Shown one piece after another: positions 38,102 to 47,243 of a stretch of 52,431 nt of DNA; positions within the stretch are counted from its first letter, which is position 1, and each line of letters begins with the position of its first letter. Origin of the DNA: an uncultured Myxococcales bacterium (GTDB lineage: Bacteria > Myxococcota_A > UBA9042); assembly GCA_903924465.1 (NCBI GenBank), contig CAIYBN010000030.1, forward strand, positions 1 through 52,431, written 5' to 3'. The translations under genes and the position numbers were made by a program. Under the pieces are notes generated by a model, which did no database searches, was not told the origin of the DNA, and saw nothing but the letters and a program-made list of their open reading frames with translations.

Positions 38102-39454
38102 ATGAGTTTGCCCAACTCTACATTGCCAATCAGCTACATCGTCCTGGACCTTGAGGCCACAAGCGCGATCCCTAACGTCGCCAGAATCACAGAGATCGCT
38201 TTGCTCCGCGTGGAAGCGGGGGCGGCTGTCGCGCAATGGTCGACTCTGGTCAATCCCGGCGTGGCGATCCAGCCGGAAGCGGCGGCCGTGAGCGGAGTCA
38301 GCGACGCTATGGTGGCTGACGCGCCCGTTTTTTCTGCGGTGGTGCCGGAATTTTGCATGTTCCTGATCGACGGCGACGAATTGCCGATCGTGGCGCACAA
38401 CGGAGCGAGGTACGACAAAATCTTGCTGGAAGCCGAGTTGGCACGGATCGGCGTCGAGTTGCCCATGACGTTGACGTGGGTCGACACGTTGCCGATCGCC
38501 CGCAAACTGCTGCCCGCAAAGCCGTCACACACGCTTAGTGCGATTGCAGCGGCGCTTGACGCGATTATTCCAGGCCAGACGTGGCATCGCGCGATGGCGG
38601 ATTGCATGACGCTGTCGCGGTGCGTGGAAGCAATGCGCGACTTGTCCCCGGTGGCGGCGCCTGTTGCGATTGTGCCGGTGGGGGGTGCGATTGGCCCGGT
38701 TGCTGGCGCACAAGCGATGCTGATTGAGCGCGTGAACGCCGTGCAGCCGTATCTGATCATGGCGCGGGCGATGACGTCTTGCACTGACGATGACGTCGAG
38801 GTCGCGGTACTGGAAGCGGTCGACGCATTCAAGCGAGAGATCCGCACGCTAGAGAAGCTGCGCACCGAATGCACGAGCGCCGTGAAGCCGCTTGTATTGC
38901 AGATCGAAAGAGAGTTCCGCGACAACGGTATCAAGCCGCTGGAGCGCGAAATTGACCGGCTTATGGCCGTTCGCCAGCCGTTCGCGGACAAGCGCGCGCA
39001 AGACGCGGCGGATGCGCGCGCGAAAGCCGAGCGTGAGGCCGGCGAGATCGCTGAAGCGCAGTTGAACGCCGACATGGCGCGGCTGGCCGCAGATGCCGCG
39101 ATCGAGGTGGAGCTGGCGTTGTCTGGTGACGTGGCCGGTGCGATGGCCGCGGCAGGGCAGAATGCCGCCAAAGTCGACGCGGTCAATGATGCCGCGCAAC
39201 AGGTTTACGATGCGGGTGTTGCGGCGGCCGCGGAGATCGTGCCGTTGCCTATCCGCACGTCCGCTGCAGTTGTGCGCGACCGGATCGGCTGGAAGATCGA
39301 GATCGTGTCCCCGGAGTTGGTTGAGCGTCGTTTTTGCTCACCAGATCCGGACAAAATTCGCGCAGTTCTTGACGTGACCAACGGTGCCACGGTTATCAAG
39401 GGCGTCACTTTTGAGGCTATCGCCTTGACCAGTTCCCGCACTACGCGGGGGTGA
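38102..39454 (+). CDS. DEDDh 3'-5' exonuclease fused to a phage recombination-type domain
   Basis: A 450-residue protein. The N-terminal DnaQ-like nuclease has IVLDLEATS (Asp/Glu, ExoI), PIVAHNGARYDKILL (ExoII) and HRAMADCMTL (ExoIII His and Asp), within residues 10-185. Residues 240-370 are coiled coil (REIDRLMAVRQPFADKRAQD). The end, RDRIGWKIEIVSPELVERRF then CSPDPDKIRAVLDV, is a small domain common at the C-terminus of phage recombination-associated proteins. It is probably proofreading or end-resection for a replicase the genome does not encode. Confidence 0.85.
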   Translation: MSLPNSTLPISYIVLDLEATSAIPNVARITEIALLRVEAGAAVAQWSTLVNPGVAIQPEAAAVSGVSDAMVADAPVFSAVVPEFCMFLIDGDELPIVAHNGARYDKILLEAELARIGVELPMTLTWVDTLPIARKLLPAKPSHTLSAIAAALDAIIPGQTWHRAMADCMTLSRCVEAMRDLSPVAAPVAIVPVGGAIGPVAGAQAMLIERVNAVQPYLIMARAMTSCTDDDVEVAVLEAVDAFKREIRTLEKLRTECTSAVKPLVLQIEREFRDNGIKPLEREIDRLMAVRQPFADKRAQDAADARAKAEREAGEIAEAQLNADMARLAADAAIEVELALSGDVAGAMAAAGQNAAKVDAVNDAAQQVYDAGVAAAAEIVPLPIRTSAAVVRDRIGWKIEIVSPELVERRFCSPDPDKIRAVLDVTNGATVIKGVTFEAIALTSSRTTRG

Positions 39455-39488
39455 ATGGTTGCCGCCCAGCGCAACCCAGGAGGTGTCT

Positions 39489-40262
39489 ATGTTCCAGTGG
39501 TATCGGCAGATTGTGGATGGGTTCAGCAAAGACGCGTACTTTGTGGCGTTTGGCGACGATTGCGCGACGGAAGCTGAGGCTGTTGCGTATTTGCGTTTGG
39601 CGACCATTTGCGAGGGCGACGTGTTTGCTCTGGCGTGTCGCATCGTGCGGGCACGGGTGACGGTCACGCTCGACGGGCTGGACGGACCCGCGGTTCCGGC
39701 GCAGTTGACGGTTCCGCCGCTGGAAGTTCCGCGGCGGCGAAAACTGCAAGCGGTGACGCCGGATCCGATCGACTCGACGACGGTGACGACTGCCGAAGCG
39801 GTCACGGTCGGCGAGAGCGGGAGCGATGCGTTGCGGCGTTCGCGCGAGATCGTTGTTGAGCCGCTTGAGATGCCCGCTGCTGCTGAAACTGGCCGCCCGC
39901 AGATTGAGCCGATTGCGGGCATGGTTGCCGGCGGCCCGGATTCCGACGTTGCGCTCGACGGCGCCGACGATCCCGCGCTTGACCGCGCACCCATGCCTTC
40001 CGCGATGCCCGATGAGGCGGAAGCGGCCGGCGACGAATTGGCCAGTGCGATTGTGCCGCCTGTTGACCCGAGCAAGCCTTGGGTGAAACTGGAGGGCACG
40101 GGCGTTACCCTGTTTGACGGTTCGCGCTTGTGGGAGTGTCAGGCGCGTTCGGCGGCTGTAGCTGAAAAATTGGCCAAGCAAGCACAGGATCTGATCGATG
40201 CCGGCGCTGTGAAGTTCGGCACCGTCACGATCTACATGGCGACGGTCGACGCGCCGGTTTGA
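39489..40262 (+). CDS. Hypothetical acidic protein of replication block, 257 residues
   Basis: ATG after AGGAGGTG. A small N-terminal helical domain (MFQWYRQIVDGFSKDAYFVA) is followed by 140 residues of acidic, Pro/Ala-rich, probably disordered linker. A C-terminal domain (GTGVTLFDGSRLWECQARSA) follows. It may be a scaffold or adaptor among replication proteins. No family recognised. Confidence 0.65.
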   Translation: MFQWYRQIVDGFSKDAYFVAFGDDCATEAEAVAYLRLATICEGDVFALACRIVRARVTVTLDGLDGPAVPAQLTVPPLEVPRRRKLQAVTPDPIDSTTVTTAEAVTVGESGSDALRRSREIVVEPLEMPAAAETGRPQIEPIAGMVAGGPDSDVALDGADDPALDRAPMPSAMPDEAEAAGDELASAIVPPVDPSKPWVKLEGTGVTLFDGSRLWECQARSAAVAEKLAKQAQDLIDAGAVKFGTVTIYMATVDAPV

Positions 40263-40327
40263 TTGGCGGCAGACTGCACGACGAATGCAGCGAGCGGGTG
40301 TGAGGCCCGCACCAAATCAGGAACAAA

Positions 40328-41713
40328 ATGCAACTGCGACCCTACCAGATCAGCCTGATCAACGAAATCTCAGCGGCGCATCGCGCGGGGAATCAAGGCG
40401 TTATCATCGTCGTGCCTACTGGCGGCGGCAAGACGATCGTTTTTGTGCGGATCTCTGTGTCGCTGGCCAACGCTGGCGCGAGCATCCTGATCGTCGTGCC
40501 CGCCGTCGAGCTGATCCGACAGACAGTGGCAAAACTCAAGGCGCTCGACGTGCGCTGTGGCGTGATTGCCGCCAGTTATGGCCACAACCCGGATCCGGGC
40601 GCGCTGATTCAGGTGGCGATGGTGCAGACTCTGCGGACCAGGCCAAACGCGATGCTCAAGCGGCCCGACTACATCATTTTCGACGAGTGCCACCTGGCGG
40701 CCGCCGAATCGTACCGCATCATTCGCGATCGGTATCCGGATGCGCGGCGGCTTGGCGTGACGGCGACGCCGTTTCGATTGGATGGTGCCGGTTTTGAGGA
40801 TCTGGCGTCAGTGATTGTGCCCGGCCCGTCAATTCCCGATCTGCAAGCCGATGGGTTCTTGGTGCCGTTTCGCGTCGTCACCATACCGATGACTCGGTTT
40901 GCGGCGAGCAAGCAATCGCGGCACGAGTTCAACAAGCGAGAAGTGGCTGACGCCTATGAGGATCGCGCGCTTATCGGCGACGTGGTGCGCTACTGGACCA
41001 AAGAGGCTGGAGCCACCGCGTCTGGAATCGTGTTTGCGTCGTCGGTTGAGCATTCGCACAAGCTGCGCGACGAGTTTTTGGAGCGCGGCGTGACTGCGGA
41101 GCATGTAGACGGCGAGACGGACGGCATCGTGCGAAAGGCCATTCTCGCGCGCCTGGAATCAGGCGAGACGCGTGTCGTGTGCAACTACGGCGTGCTGACT
41201 GCCGGCTTTGACTGCCCGCGGGTGAGCGTCCTGTCAATCGCACGCGCTACCGCATCCAAGACCTTGTGGATCCAAATGGCCGGGCGCGCATTGCGGATCT
41301 GCCCGGAAGTTGGCAAAAAATCGGCGACGATTATTGACCACGGCGGGAATCGCTGGCGTCATGGCCCGTTGGGCGGACCCCACCATTACAATCTGGCCGG
41401 CAAGCCGCGCGGTGACGGAGTCCAGGGCGAGGATGACGGCAAGACGTGCCCGCAATGCAATACCGTCGTCGATGCCGGAAGCGCCGAGTGCGAGCATTGC
41501 GGGTTCGTTTTTGCGCAAGAGCGCGGCGAGATCAGCATCATCGACGGGCAACTTGTCGAGGTGAGCGAAAATGACAAGTTCGCGGCCGGCGATAGCCTGT
41601 TGCCGGATCGCGCAGCGGCACCGGCCGAAGTCGAGCGCAAGCGCGGATGGGTTGCGCAGCGCGCGCTTGACCGTGCCGAGTCTGTGATTGCCAGATTGCG
41701 CAAGGCGAGTTGA
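40328..41713 (+). CDS. Superfamily II DEAD/DEAH-box helicase (copy 2)
   Basis: A 461-residue protein. MQLRPYQISL, Walker A PTGGGKT at 30-36, IIFDECHLAAAE (DECH box, about 119), GVTATPFRLDG, and QMAGRALRI (motif VI). A C-terminal zinc ribbon has CPQC and CEHCGF. It is a paralogue of the minus-strand helicase at 466-1827, with matching motif positions. Its place between exonuclease and VRR-NUC genes fits recombination or replication-fork remodelling. Confidence 0.9.
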   Translation: MQLRPYQISLINEISAAHRAGNQGVIIVVPTGGGKTIVFVRISVSLANAGASILIVVPAVELIRQTVAKLKALDVRCGVIAASYGHNPDPGALIQVAMVQTLRTRPNAMLKRPDYIIFDECHLAAAESYRIIRDRYPDARRLGVTATPFRLDGAGFEDLASVIVPGPSIPDLQADGFLVPFRVVTIPMTRFAASKQSRHEFNKREVADAYEDRALIGDVVRYWTKEAGATASGIVFASSVEHSHKLRDEFLERGVTAEHVDGETDGIVRKAILARLESGETRVVCNYGVLTAGFDCPRVSVLSIARATASKTLWIQMAGRALRICPEVGKKSATIIDHGGNRWRHGPLGGPHHYNLAGKPRGDGVQGEDDGKTCPQCNTVVDAGSAECEHCGFVFAQERGEISIIDGQLVEVSENDKFAAGDSLLPDRAAAPAEVERKRGWVAQRALDRAESVIARLRKAS

Positions 41714-41738
41714 CGGGCGAGGACCATTAGAGTATTGT
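41710..41738 (+). promoter_or_regulatory. Sigma70-like promoter for the nuclease-clamp-primase operon
   Basis: TTGACG (41710-41715, overlapping the helicase stop), 17-base spacer, TATTGT (41733-41738). It is 45 bases before the next start. Confidence 0.6.
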
Positions 41739-41783
41739 CGAAACGCCAAGTCGCCCTGCCCAGCGCGACCGTACCGGAGAAAA

Positions 41784-42185
41784 ATGAAACGCGAATCACC
41801 TATCCTCGCCGACGTGCTGAAGGGCTTGAAGCGCCTACCGCACGTCTACGCTTGGCGCAATCAAGTCGGACTATTCATTGCTGTTTCAGGTAGGCAAGGG
41901 CTTGCGCTGGAAGTGTTGAGGTCCAATGGCATCGCTGCGCGCCTGGTCGACGTTGGCGTTGAGGGATCGGCGGACCTGTTGGTGATTGTCGGCGATCAGG
42001 CGTGTCCTGCGTGTGGCACGGCCGTGCATCCCATGCCTGTTGCGGTCGAGGTGAAGTCGCATGATGGCGCACAGCAGCCGGTGCAAAAAACGTGGCAGAC
42101 ACAGACTTGGGAGCGGCGCGGCGGACGGTACGTTGTGGTGCGATCGGTTGTTGAGGCGCTTTGCGCCGTAGGAGTGGAGAAATGA
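41784..42185 (+). CDS. VRR-NUC domain nuclease
   Basis: A 133-residue single-domain PD-(D/E)xK nuclease: GVEGSADLLVIVG, PVAVEVKSHDGAQQPVQKTW and RGGRYVVVRSVVEAL give the Asp, E-x-K and Gln/Trp pattern of VRR-NUC proteins. Phage members cleave branched DNA such as Holliday junctions. A CPACG pair is inserted before the E-x-K strand. ATGA-coupled to the next gene. Confidence 0.85.
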   Translation: MKRESPILADVLKGLKRLPHVYAWRNQVGLFIAVSGRQGLALEVLRSNGIAARLVDVGVEGSADLLVIVGDQACPACGTAVHPMPVAVEVKSHDGAQQPVQKTWQTQTWERRGGRYVVVRSVVEALCAVGVEK

Positions 42186-42442
42186 AAGTGCTTTTTGACT
42201 ACATCGTAGAGGCGTCGGGTTTGGACCCGGCAAGCGTTGGGCGGATCGCTGTGATTGATGCCGCGGCCGAGAAGATCGGCGCCGACCGGACCACGATCTA
42301 TCAGTGGCTGTCCAAGGGCGTCGTTCCCAAATCCGAGTCGCTGGTGAAGCTAGTCGTCGCGGTCAACGAGGTTCGGTTTTTGTCGGATCAGTCGCCCTGC
42401 ACTTTGGACGAAATCAGCGAAATCGCCATGGGGGCACCATGA
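42182..42442 (+). CDS. Small HTH protein, Cro/YdaS-like
   Basis: An 86-residue protein. AAEKIGADRTTIYQWLSKGV contains a helix-turn-helix of the type used by Cro-family regulators. Coupled by ATGA on both sides, between nuclease and clamp. It may regulate its own operon; targets unknown. Confidence 0.7.
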   Translation: MKVLFDYIVEASGLDPASVGRIAVIDAAAEKIGADRTTIYQWLSKGVVPKSESLVKLVVAVNEVRFLSDQSPCTLDEISEIAMGAP

Positions 42443-43554
42443 TTTTGCGCTGCGACAAAGCCAAGCTACTCAAGGCGATCGGCGCGGTGTTGCCCGCCGT
42501 GGCTGGTGTTTCGAGGGGTTCAATTGCCGGTGCGGTGCGGGTTGCGGTCGATGCGTCTGGCGCGTGCAGCCTGAACGTCGTCTCGTACGGCATGAAGTCG
42601 CGCACAACCGTCGACGTTGACGCGGTTGCGTCTGGCGTGGCCGTTGTGACCGCGGCGGAGCTGAACATCGCGATCAGCGCCATGGCGAACGGGAGCGTGA
42701 TTCAACTCTCTACCGATAGTGGCGGCGCGCGCGGTGAGCGGCTTATCGTGTCCTCCGGGCGATCGACGTTCAATCTGGCGGCGTTTGAGGCGTCAGAGTT
42801 CCCGGACGTCAGTATGGTCCGCGACGGGCGTGCGTTCTCTCTGCCCGCCGCGCTGTTGGGCCGGGCGCTGGAAGTGTGCGCGCCGTTTGTGAGCAAGGAC
42901 GATAAGCGTCCTGTCCTGCAAAGCGTCCAGGTGCTGATTGCGGACGGCGGCATGACCGCTGTGGCGACTGACGGGTTTGTGGTGTCGCGGATGACGGCCG
43001 AGATTGACGCGCCGGATCTGAAGCTGTACCTGCCTGACGACGCGATCCGCGTCTTGCGTCACCTGTTGGATGACGCTGAAAACGTTGAGTTCTGTGATAA
43101 TGGCCGCGACCTGTGGATTGGAGTCGGCGATACAGCGATCGTGATCCGCCCGTCCGAGGATCCGTTTCCCGGCGTCCTGAAGCTGTTTGACAAAAATCCG
43201 GGGCGCGGCGTGCGCTTGTCGCGCGACGAAATCAAGGCGGCGCTCAATGCCGTAGTCGTTTTGGACGCCGGAAACTGCGTCACCATGGCGCGGGATGATG
43301 GCGCGTTGCGTCTGTCGATGCGGTCGCGCCAAGGCGAAGAAGCGTCGACTACGGTAGACCTTGCCGTGGATTGCGAAGCGGCGCCGACGATCAGCTTTGA
43401 CGCGCAGAAACTGCGCAAAGTTCTGGCGATCTTCAACGCGGACTTTGTTTTGATGCACGTCACCGACACCATGGCGCCGGCGATGTTCACGTCGCCGCGC
43501 GATCCGTCTGCGGCGGCGATCATCATGCCCATGAATCCAGACGGGGTGGCATGA
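42439..43554 (+). CDS. DnaN-like beta sliding clamp
   Basis: A 371-residue protein, about the length of bacterial DnaN. Features of the family: KLLKAIGAVLPAVAGVSR at the start, DDKRPVLQSVQVLIADGGMT, TAVATDGFVVSRM (matching ATDGHRLA) and the C-terminal AAIIMPM (matching YIAMPMR). It would encircle DNA and tether polymerase and repair proteins. It is ATGA-coupled on both sides to an HTH gene and a methyltransferase. No polymerase or clamp-loader gene is visible, so it must use host partners. Confidence 0.85.
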   Translation: MILRCDKAKLLKAIGAVLPAVAGVSRGSIAGAVRVAVDASGACSLNVVSYGMKSRTTVDVDAVASGVAVVTAAELNIAISAMANGSVIQLSTDSGGARGERLIVSSGRSTFNLAAFEASEFPDVSMVRDGRAFSLPAALLGRALEVCAPFVSKDDKRPVLQSVQVLIADGGMTAVATDGFVVSRMTAEIDAPDLKLYLPDDAIRVLRHLLDDAENVEFCDNGRDLWIGVGDTAIVIRPSEDPFPGVLKLFDKNPGRGVRLSRDEIKAALNAVVVLDAGNCVTMARDDGALRLSMRSRQGEEASTTVDLAVDCEAAPTISFDAQKLRKVLAIFNADFVLMHVTDTMAPAMFTSPRDPSAAAIIMPMNPDGVA

Positions 43555-44315
43555 TGCGCGGCGATCATTGGGAAATGCTGCACGGCCGCTATCAGGACGT
43601 CATGAATGACGTGACGTGTGACGCTTGGATCGGCGACACGCCTTACAGCTCGACGACGCACAGCGGACACGACGCCATGACCGAGTCGGACAACGCGAAG
43701 ATGCGTCGCGCGATCACCTATCCCGCGTGGACGCCAGACGACGTGCGCGAGTGTGTGAGCTTCTGGTCGCCGCGGACGCGAGGATGGTTTGTGACGATCA
43801 CTGACGACGTGCTGGCGCCGCATTGGCGCGCTGCGTTGGCGGATGCCGGCCGCTACGCTTTCAGTCCGTTGGCCTACGTTGTGCATGGCTCCAGGTTCCG
43901 GATGGCGGGCGACGGACCCGCACAATGGTCGCTGTGGATTGTAGTTGCGCGCCCTAAGCGTGAGCCGTACAGCAAATGGGGCGCGCTGCCGGGTGCGTAC
44001 GTTCAGCCTGCCGGTGAGTTGAGCGGCCATCGTGCCGGCGACCATAAGCGCGAGATTGGCGGCAAAGACGATTGGATCATGCGCCGGTTGGTGGCGGATT
44101 ACAGCCGCCCCGACGACGTGGTATGTGACCCGTGCGCGGGCTGGGGCACAACAGGCGCGGCGGCATTGCGCGAGGGCCGATCATTCATCGGATCGGAATC
44201 CCGCGAGTCAGCGTTTGCCGTGTCCTGCAAGCGGTTGTCCGAAACGTCCTTTCAGCCGTCCCTGTTCAATCCAAGCAAGGCCAAACAGGCAAAAATCACA
44301 CTGGACTTGCCATGA
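43551..44315 (+). CDS. DNA methyltransferase (N6-adenine or N4-cytosine type)
   Basis: A 254-residue protein. Motif IV-like GDTPYSSTTHSG (DTPY instead of DPPY) lies near residue 28, and motif I/AdoMet-binding VVCDPCAGWGTTGAAALREG near residue 190. This is the order of a beta-class amino-methyltransferase. The C-terminus has QPSLF (235-239), a bacterial clamp-binding-type peptide, so it may ride on the clamp encoded next to it. It probably protects viral DNA from restriction. Confidence 0.75.
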   Translation: MMRGDHWEMLHGRYQDVMNDVTCDAWIGDTPYSSTTHSGHDAMTESDNAKMRRAITYPAWTPDDVRECVSFWSPRTRGWFVTITDDVLAPHWRAALADAGRYAFSPLAYVVHGSRFRMAGDGPAQWSLWIVVARPKREPYSKWGALPGAYVQPAGELSGHRAGDHKREIGGKDDWIMRRLVADYSRPDDVVCDPCAGWGTTGAAALREGRSFIGSESRESAFAVSCKRLSETSFQPSLFNPSKAKQAKITLDLP

Positions 44316-47065
44316 TTGACGCACCACAACTCAGATCCGCGCTGGCGCTCATCGTCGCGGGATACCCATTTGAGGTCCGCGTGCTTGGCGGCCGCGAGCG
44401 TGAAGGCGCGCGTGAGCTGACTTGGTCCGGGTATTTTGACGACATCGATGCGGTCTCGGGTGCGTTGCGGCGCCTGCGCGGCGGCTGGACTGGCGTCTAC
44501 GTTACGCCAAACCCGGTGGACTCCGCGCTGCTGCACCGCTGCCACAACCGCCTGGAAGCGGCGCAGCGTGGCGCAACGACAACGGATGCCAACGTTACGC
44601 GGCGCCGTTGGATGCTGGCGGACTTTGATCCTATAACTTACGGCGACAACGGCCCGATCAAGGGTATCGCTGCGACGGACGCGGAGAAGGCGTGTGCTTA
44701 CGGAGCGGCGCTGCAGGTTCGCAACGATCTGGTCGACGCCGGGTGGGCGCTGCCGATTCTGGCCGACTCTGGCAACGGCTATCACCTGATGTGGCACGTC
44801 GACTTGCCCGCGGATTCAGTCTTGCCGAAACGCTGGATCGATGCGCTGGCGCGGGCGTATCGGTTTGACGGTGTCATCGTCGACACGTCAATCGCCAACG
44901 CGGCGCGGATCTGGAAGCTGTACGGCACGCTTGCCTGCAAGGGCGCGAACGTCGGCGATCGCCCGTGGCGAATGGCCGCGCTGATTGACGCGCCAGACGT
45001 GCCGGAAACGGTCGGGGAGGACGTCATTGAGGCGTTTATCTCCAACGCGCCGCCGGTGCCGCCCGTGTCGCCTGTGCCCGATAAGCGCGGCGACGCGTCG
45101 GTGCGCGTCGGTGCGTCGGGTGGCGAGTTCAGCGCGTCGCGCATCGTGGCGCTGGCCGGTTTGACGCTTGGCGAACCGAAAACGCGCCCCGGCGGCGACG
45201 TCGTGCAAGAGCTGACGGAATCGTGCCTGTGCGGGCGCGCAGATGCTCACGGCGATCGGACTTCCTATCTCGTGACCGCTGCGTCTGGCGCGGTCGGCGT
45301 TGGGTGCCGGCACGGATCGTGTGAATACAGCGATCAGACGCGCAAGCCCGGCGACTCGTGGCGGGCGTTTCGCGCAAAGCACGATCCGGACTACTCGCCA
45401 GACGGTACGGGCGAAAGCATCGTCGCCGCGGCCACGGCGCGGGCAGAGACGATCGCCGATCGGTTGTCGCGCGACGATACTGGGCTGGACTTGGGCGGAT
45501 TCGTCGGTGCGGGAGCCGCGGCGCAGTCCGCGGGCGCGCTACAGGTCATGCCTAAGCGGTCGCCACGCAACGTCAAACGCGATCTGATTGACGTCAAAGC
45601 CGATAGCGACGTGGTGCGCTCGATGGTCCTGGACGTGCTGTCGCGCGACAAGACGCTGTATGTGTCTAATCGCACGTTCTCACGCGTTGATGACGGATAC
45701 CGTATGGCCGAGTTGACCGGCGGCGCGCTCGACTCTCTATGCGCCAAACGCTGCGAGTTCGTGCAGTTCAAGCTGGACAAGGAGACGGAAACGTTCGTCC
45801 CCAAGCCGGAAGCGTTGCCAGCGCGCATCCTGACTCAGTTGGGCAATTTGCTGGTGGAGGACATGCCGATGTTTCGTCAAGTGGATCAGGTTACGCGGGC
45901 GCCGTTTTTTACGCGCTTGGGCGTTATGGTGGCGACACCAGGGCACAACCCGGACGCCAACGTGTTGCTGGTGGATTGCCCGCCTGTGTCGGCGTCGTCT
46001 ATGCCGTCTGGCGAGTTCGCCATCGACGCGATCCGCGATCTGGTGCGCGACTTCCCATTTGAGGGTGGCACCAACGGCCCGGAGTTCGCCAACTGGCTCG
46101 GGGCGCTCATCGCGCCGATGGTGCGGCCGATGATTCACGGCCCGATGCCGCTTCTACTGATTGAGGCCAATCGGCCGGGAACAGGCAAGACGCTGCTGGC
46201 GCAGCTCATCCAGACGATCTACGGACTGCCGGCGGAAGTCGGCCCGATGCAGCGCGACGAAGCCGCGTTCTCCAAGCAAATGCTGTCTATCCTGCGCGAG
46301 TTCAAGCCGGTTCACGTCTTTGACAACGTGAAACACGCAGTTATCTCGCAGTCTTTGGACATGGTGCTGACTTCTGAGACGTATACCGATCGCGTGCTTG
46401 GTGAGTCAAAGAGCTTGCATTTGCGCGTCCTGACGCTGTGGATCATGACGTCCAACAACGCGCGGCTGTCGGCGGACATGACGCGGCGTTTTATCCGCTG
46501 TCGGCTGGTGTCGGAGGTTGAGACGCCAGAAGAACGGACCGACATCGAACGGCCAAACCTGTTGCGGTGGGCCGCGGAGAATCGCGGCGAGATCCTGTCG
46601 TGGCTCATGCAAATCGTGCAGGAATGGGTTGCCGCCGGGATGCCGATTGCTGGATCTCTGCCGCGCCTTGGCTCTTTTGAGTCTTTTGGCGAGGTGATCG
46701 GGTCGATTCTGGCGTTCCACGGTGAGCGCCAATGGCTCGGCAACCTGCGCGCGGCCAAGCTGGCTACAACGGTCGACGACGAATGGGAACCGTTCTTGGC
46801 GACGTGGTGGTCGCAGCTTGGCATCCACGGCAACCCGGTCAAGTCCAAGGCGCTGCACGCCCTGTGCGTCGAGCATGGTTTGATGGGGTCGCTGCTGTCC
46901 TATGGCAACGAGCTAAGTCAGGTCCAGGCGCTCGGTCGCGCCCTGAGTCAAAGGCGCGACGTCCGCATGTACGGCTACCTGATCACTTGCCACAAGGATC
47001 GCAACTCGCAATCCACCTACCACGTCAAGCGGTATTTGGCGGCTGTAGAGCCTATCGCCGGTTGA
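44312..47065 (+). CDS. Primase-helicase (AEP-like primase plus P-loop helicase)
   Basis: A 917-residue protein from the ATG at 44312. The N-terminal part has AEP-type signatures: RRWMLADFDP (about 100), ADSGNGYHLMWHVDLP (about 150) and DTSIANAARIWKLYGTLACK (about 190). A Cys-containing segment (CLCGRADAHGDRTS) follows. The C-terminal ATPase has LLIEANRPGTGKTLLAQLI (Walker A, about 625), VHVFDNVKHAV and WIMTSNNARLSADMTRRFIR, like phage and D5-type replicative helicases. It would prime and unwind DNA for a host polymerase. Confidence 0.85.
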   Translation: MIDAPQLRSALALIVAGYPFEVRVLGGREREGARELTWSGYFDDIDAVSGALRRLRGGWTGVYVTPNPVDSALLHRCHNRLEAAQRGATTTDANVTRRRWMLADFDPITYGDNGPIKGIAATDAEKACAYGAALQVRNDLVDAGWALPILADSGNGYHLMWHVDLPADSVLPKRWIDALARAYRFDGVIVDTSIANAARIWKLYGTLACKGANVGDRPWRMAALIDAPDVPETVGEDVIEAFISNAPPVPPVSPVPDKRGDASVRVGASGGEFSASRIVALAGLTLGEPKTRPGGDVVQELTESCLCGRADAHGDRTSYLVTAASGAVGVGCRHGSCEYSDQTRKPGDSWRAFRAKHDPDYSPDGTGESIVAAATARAETIADRLSRDDTGLDLGGFVGAGAAAQSAGALQVMPKRSPRNVKRDLIDVKADSDVVRSMVLDVLSRDKTLYVSNRTFSRVDDGYRMAELTGGALDSLCAKRCEFVQFKLDKETETFVPKPEALPARILTQLGNLLVEDMPMFRQVDQVTRAPFFTRLGVMVATPGHNPDANVLLVDCPPVSASSMPSGEFAIDAIRDLVRDFPFEGGTNGPEFANWLGALIAPMVRPMIHGPMPLLLIEANRPGTGKTLLAQLIQTIYGLPAEVGPMQRDEAAFSKQMLSILREFKPVHVFDNVKHAVISQSLDMVLTSETYTDRVLGESKSLHLRVLTLWIMTSNNARLSADMTRRFIRCRLVSEVETPEERTDIERPNLLRWAAENRGEILSWLMQIVQEWVAAGMPIAGSLPRLGSFESFGEVIGSILAFHGERQWLGNLRAAKLATTVDDEWEPFLATWWSQLGIHGNPVKSKALHALCVEHGLMGSLLSYGNELSQVQALGRALSQRRDVRMYGYLITCHKDRNSQSTYHVKRYLAAVEPIAG

Positions 47066-47090
47066 CGATTGTGCCCTGTGGCGATACTGT
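47062..47090 (+). promoter_or_regulatory. Promoter candidate after primase gene
   Basis: TTGACG (47062-47067, overlapping the stop codon), 17-base spacer, TACTGT (47085-47090). It serves the accessory genes from 47244; the other roughly 150 bases of the gap show no gene. Confidence 0.45.
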
Positions 47091-47243
47091 GCGAGACGCA
47101 ATTGCGCGACTGCCCAGCCGCGCCAACGGAGATTGAGCCGCAAGATCACAAATCAATTCCTGCCTGAGCGGCAGGGTGTCCGGGATGGTTGTCGCTGTCG
47201 TTCCTGTATGCGGTGCCCGGCTTAGAACGAAGGGGAGTGTGCC

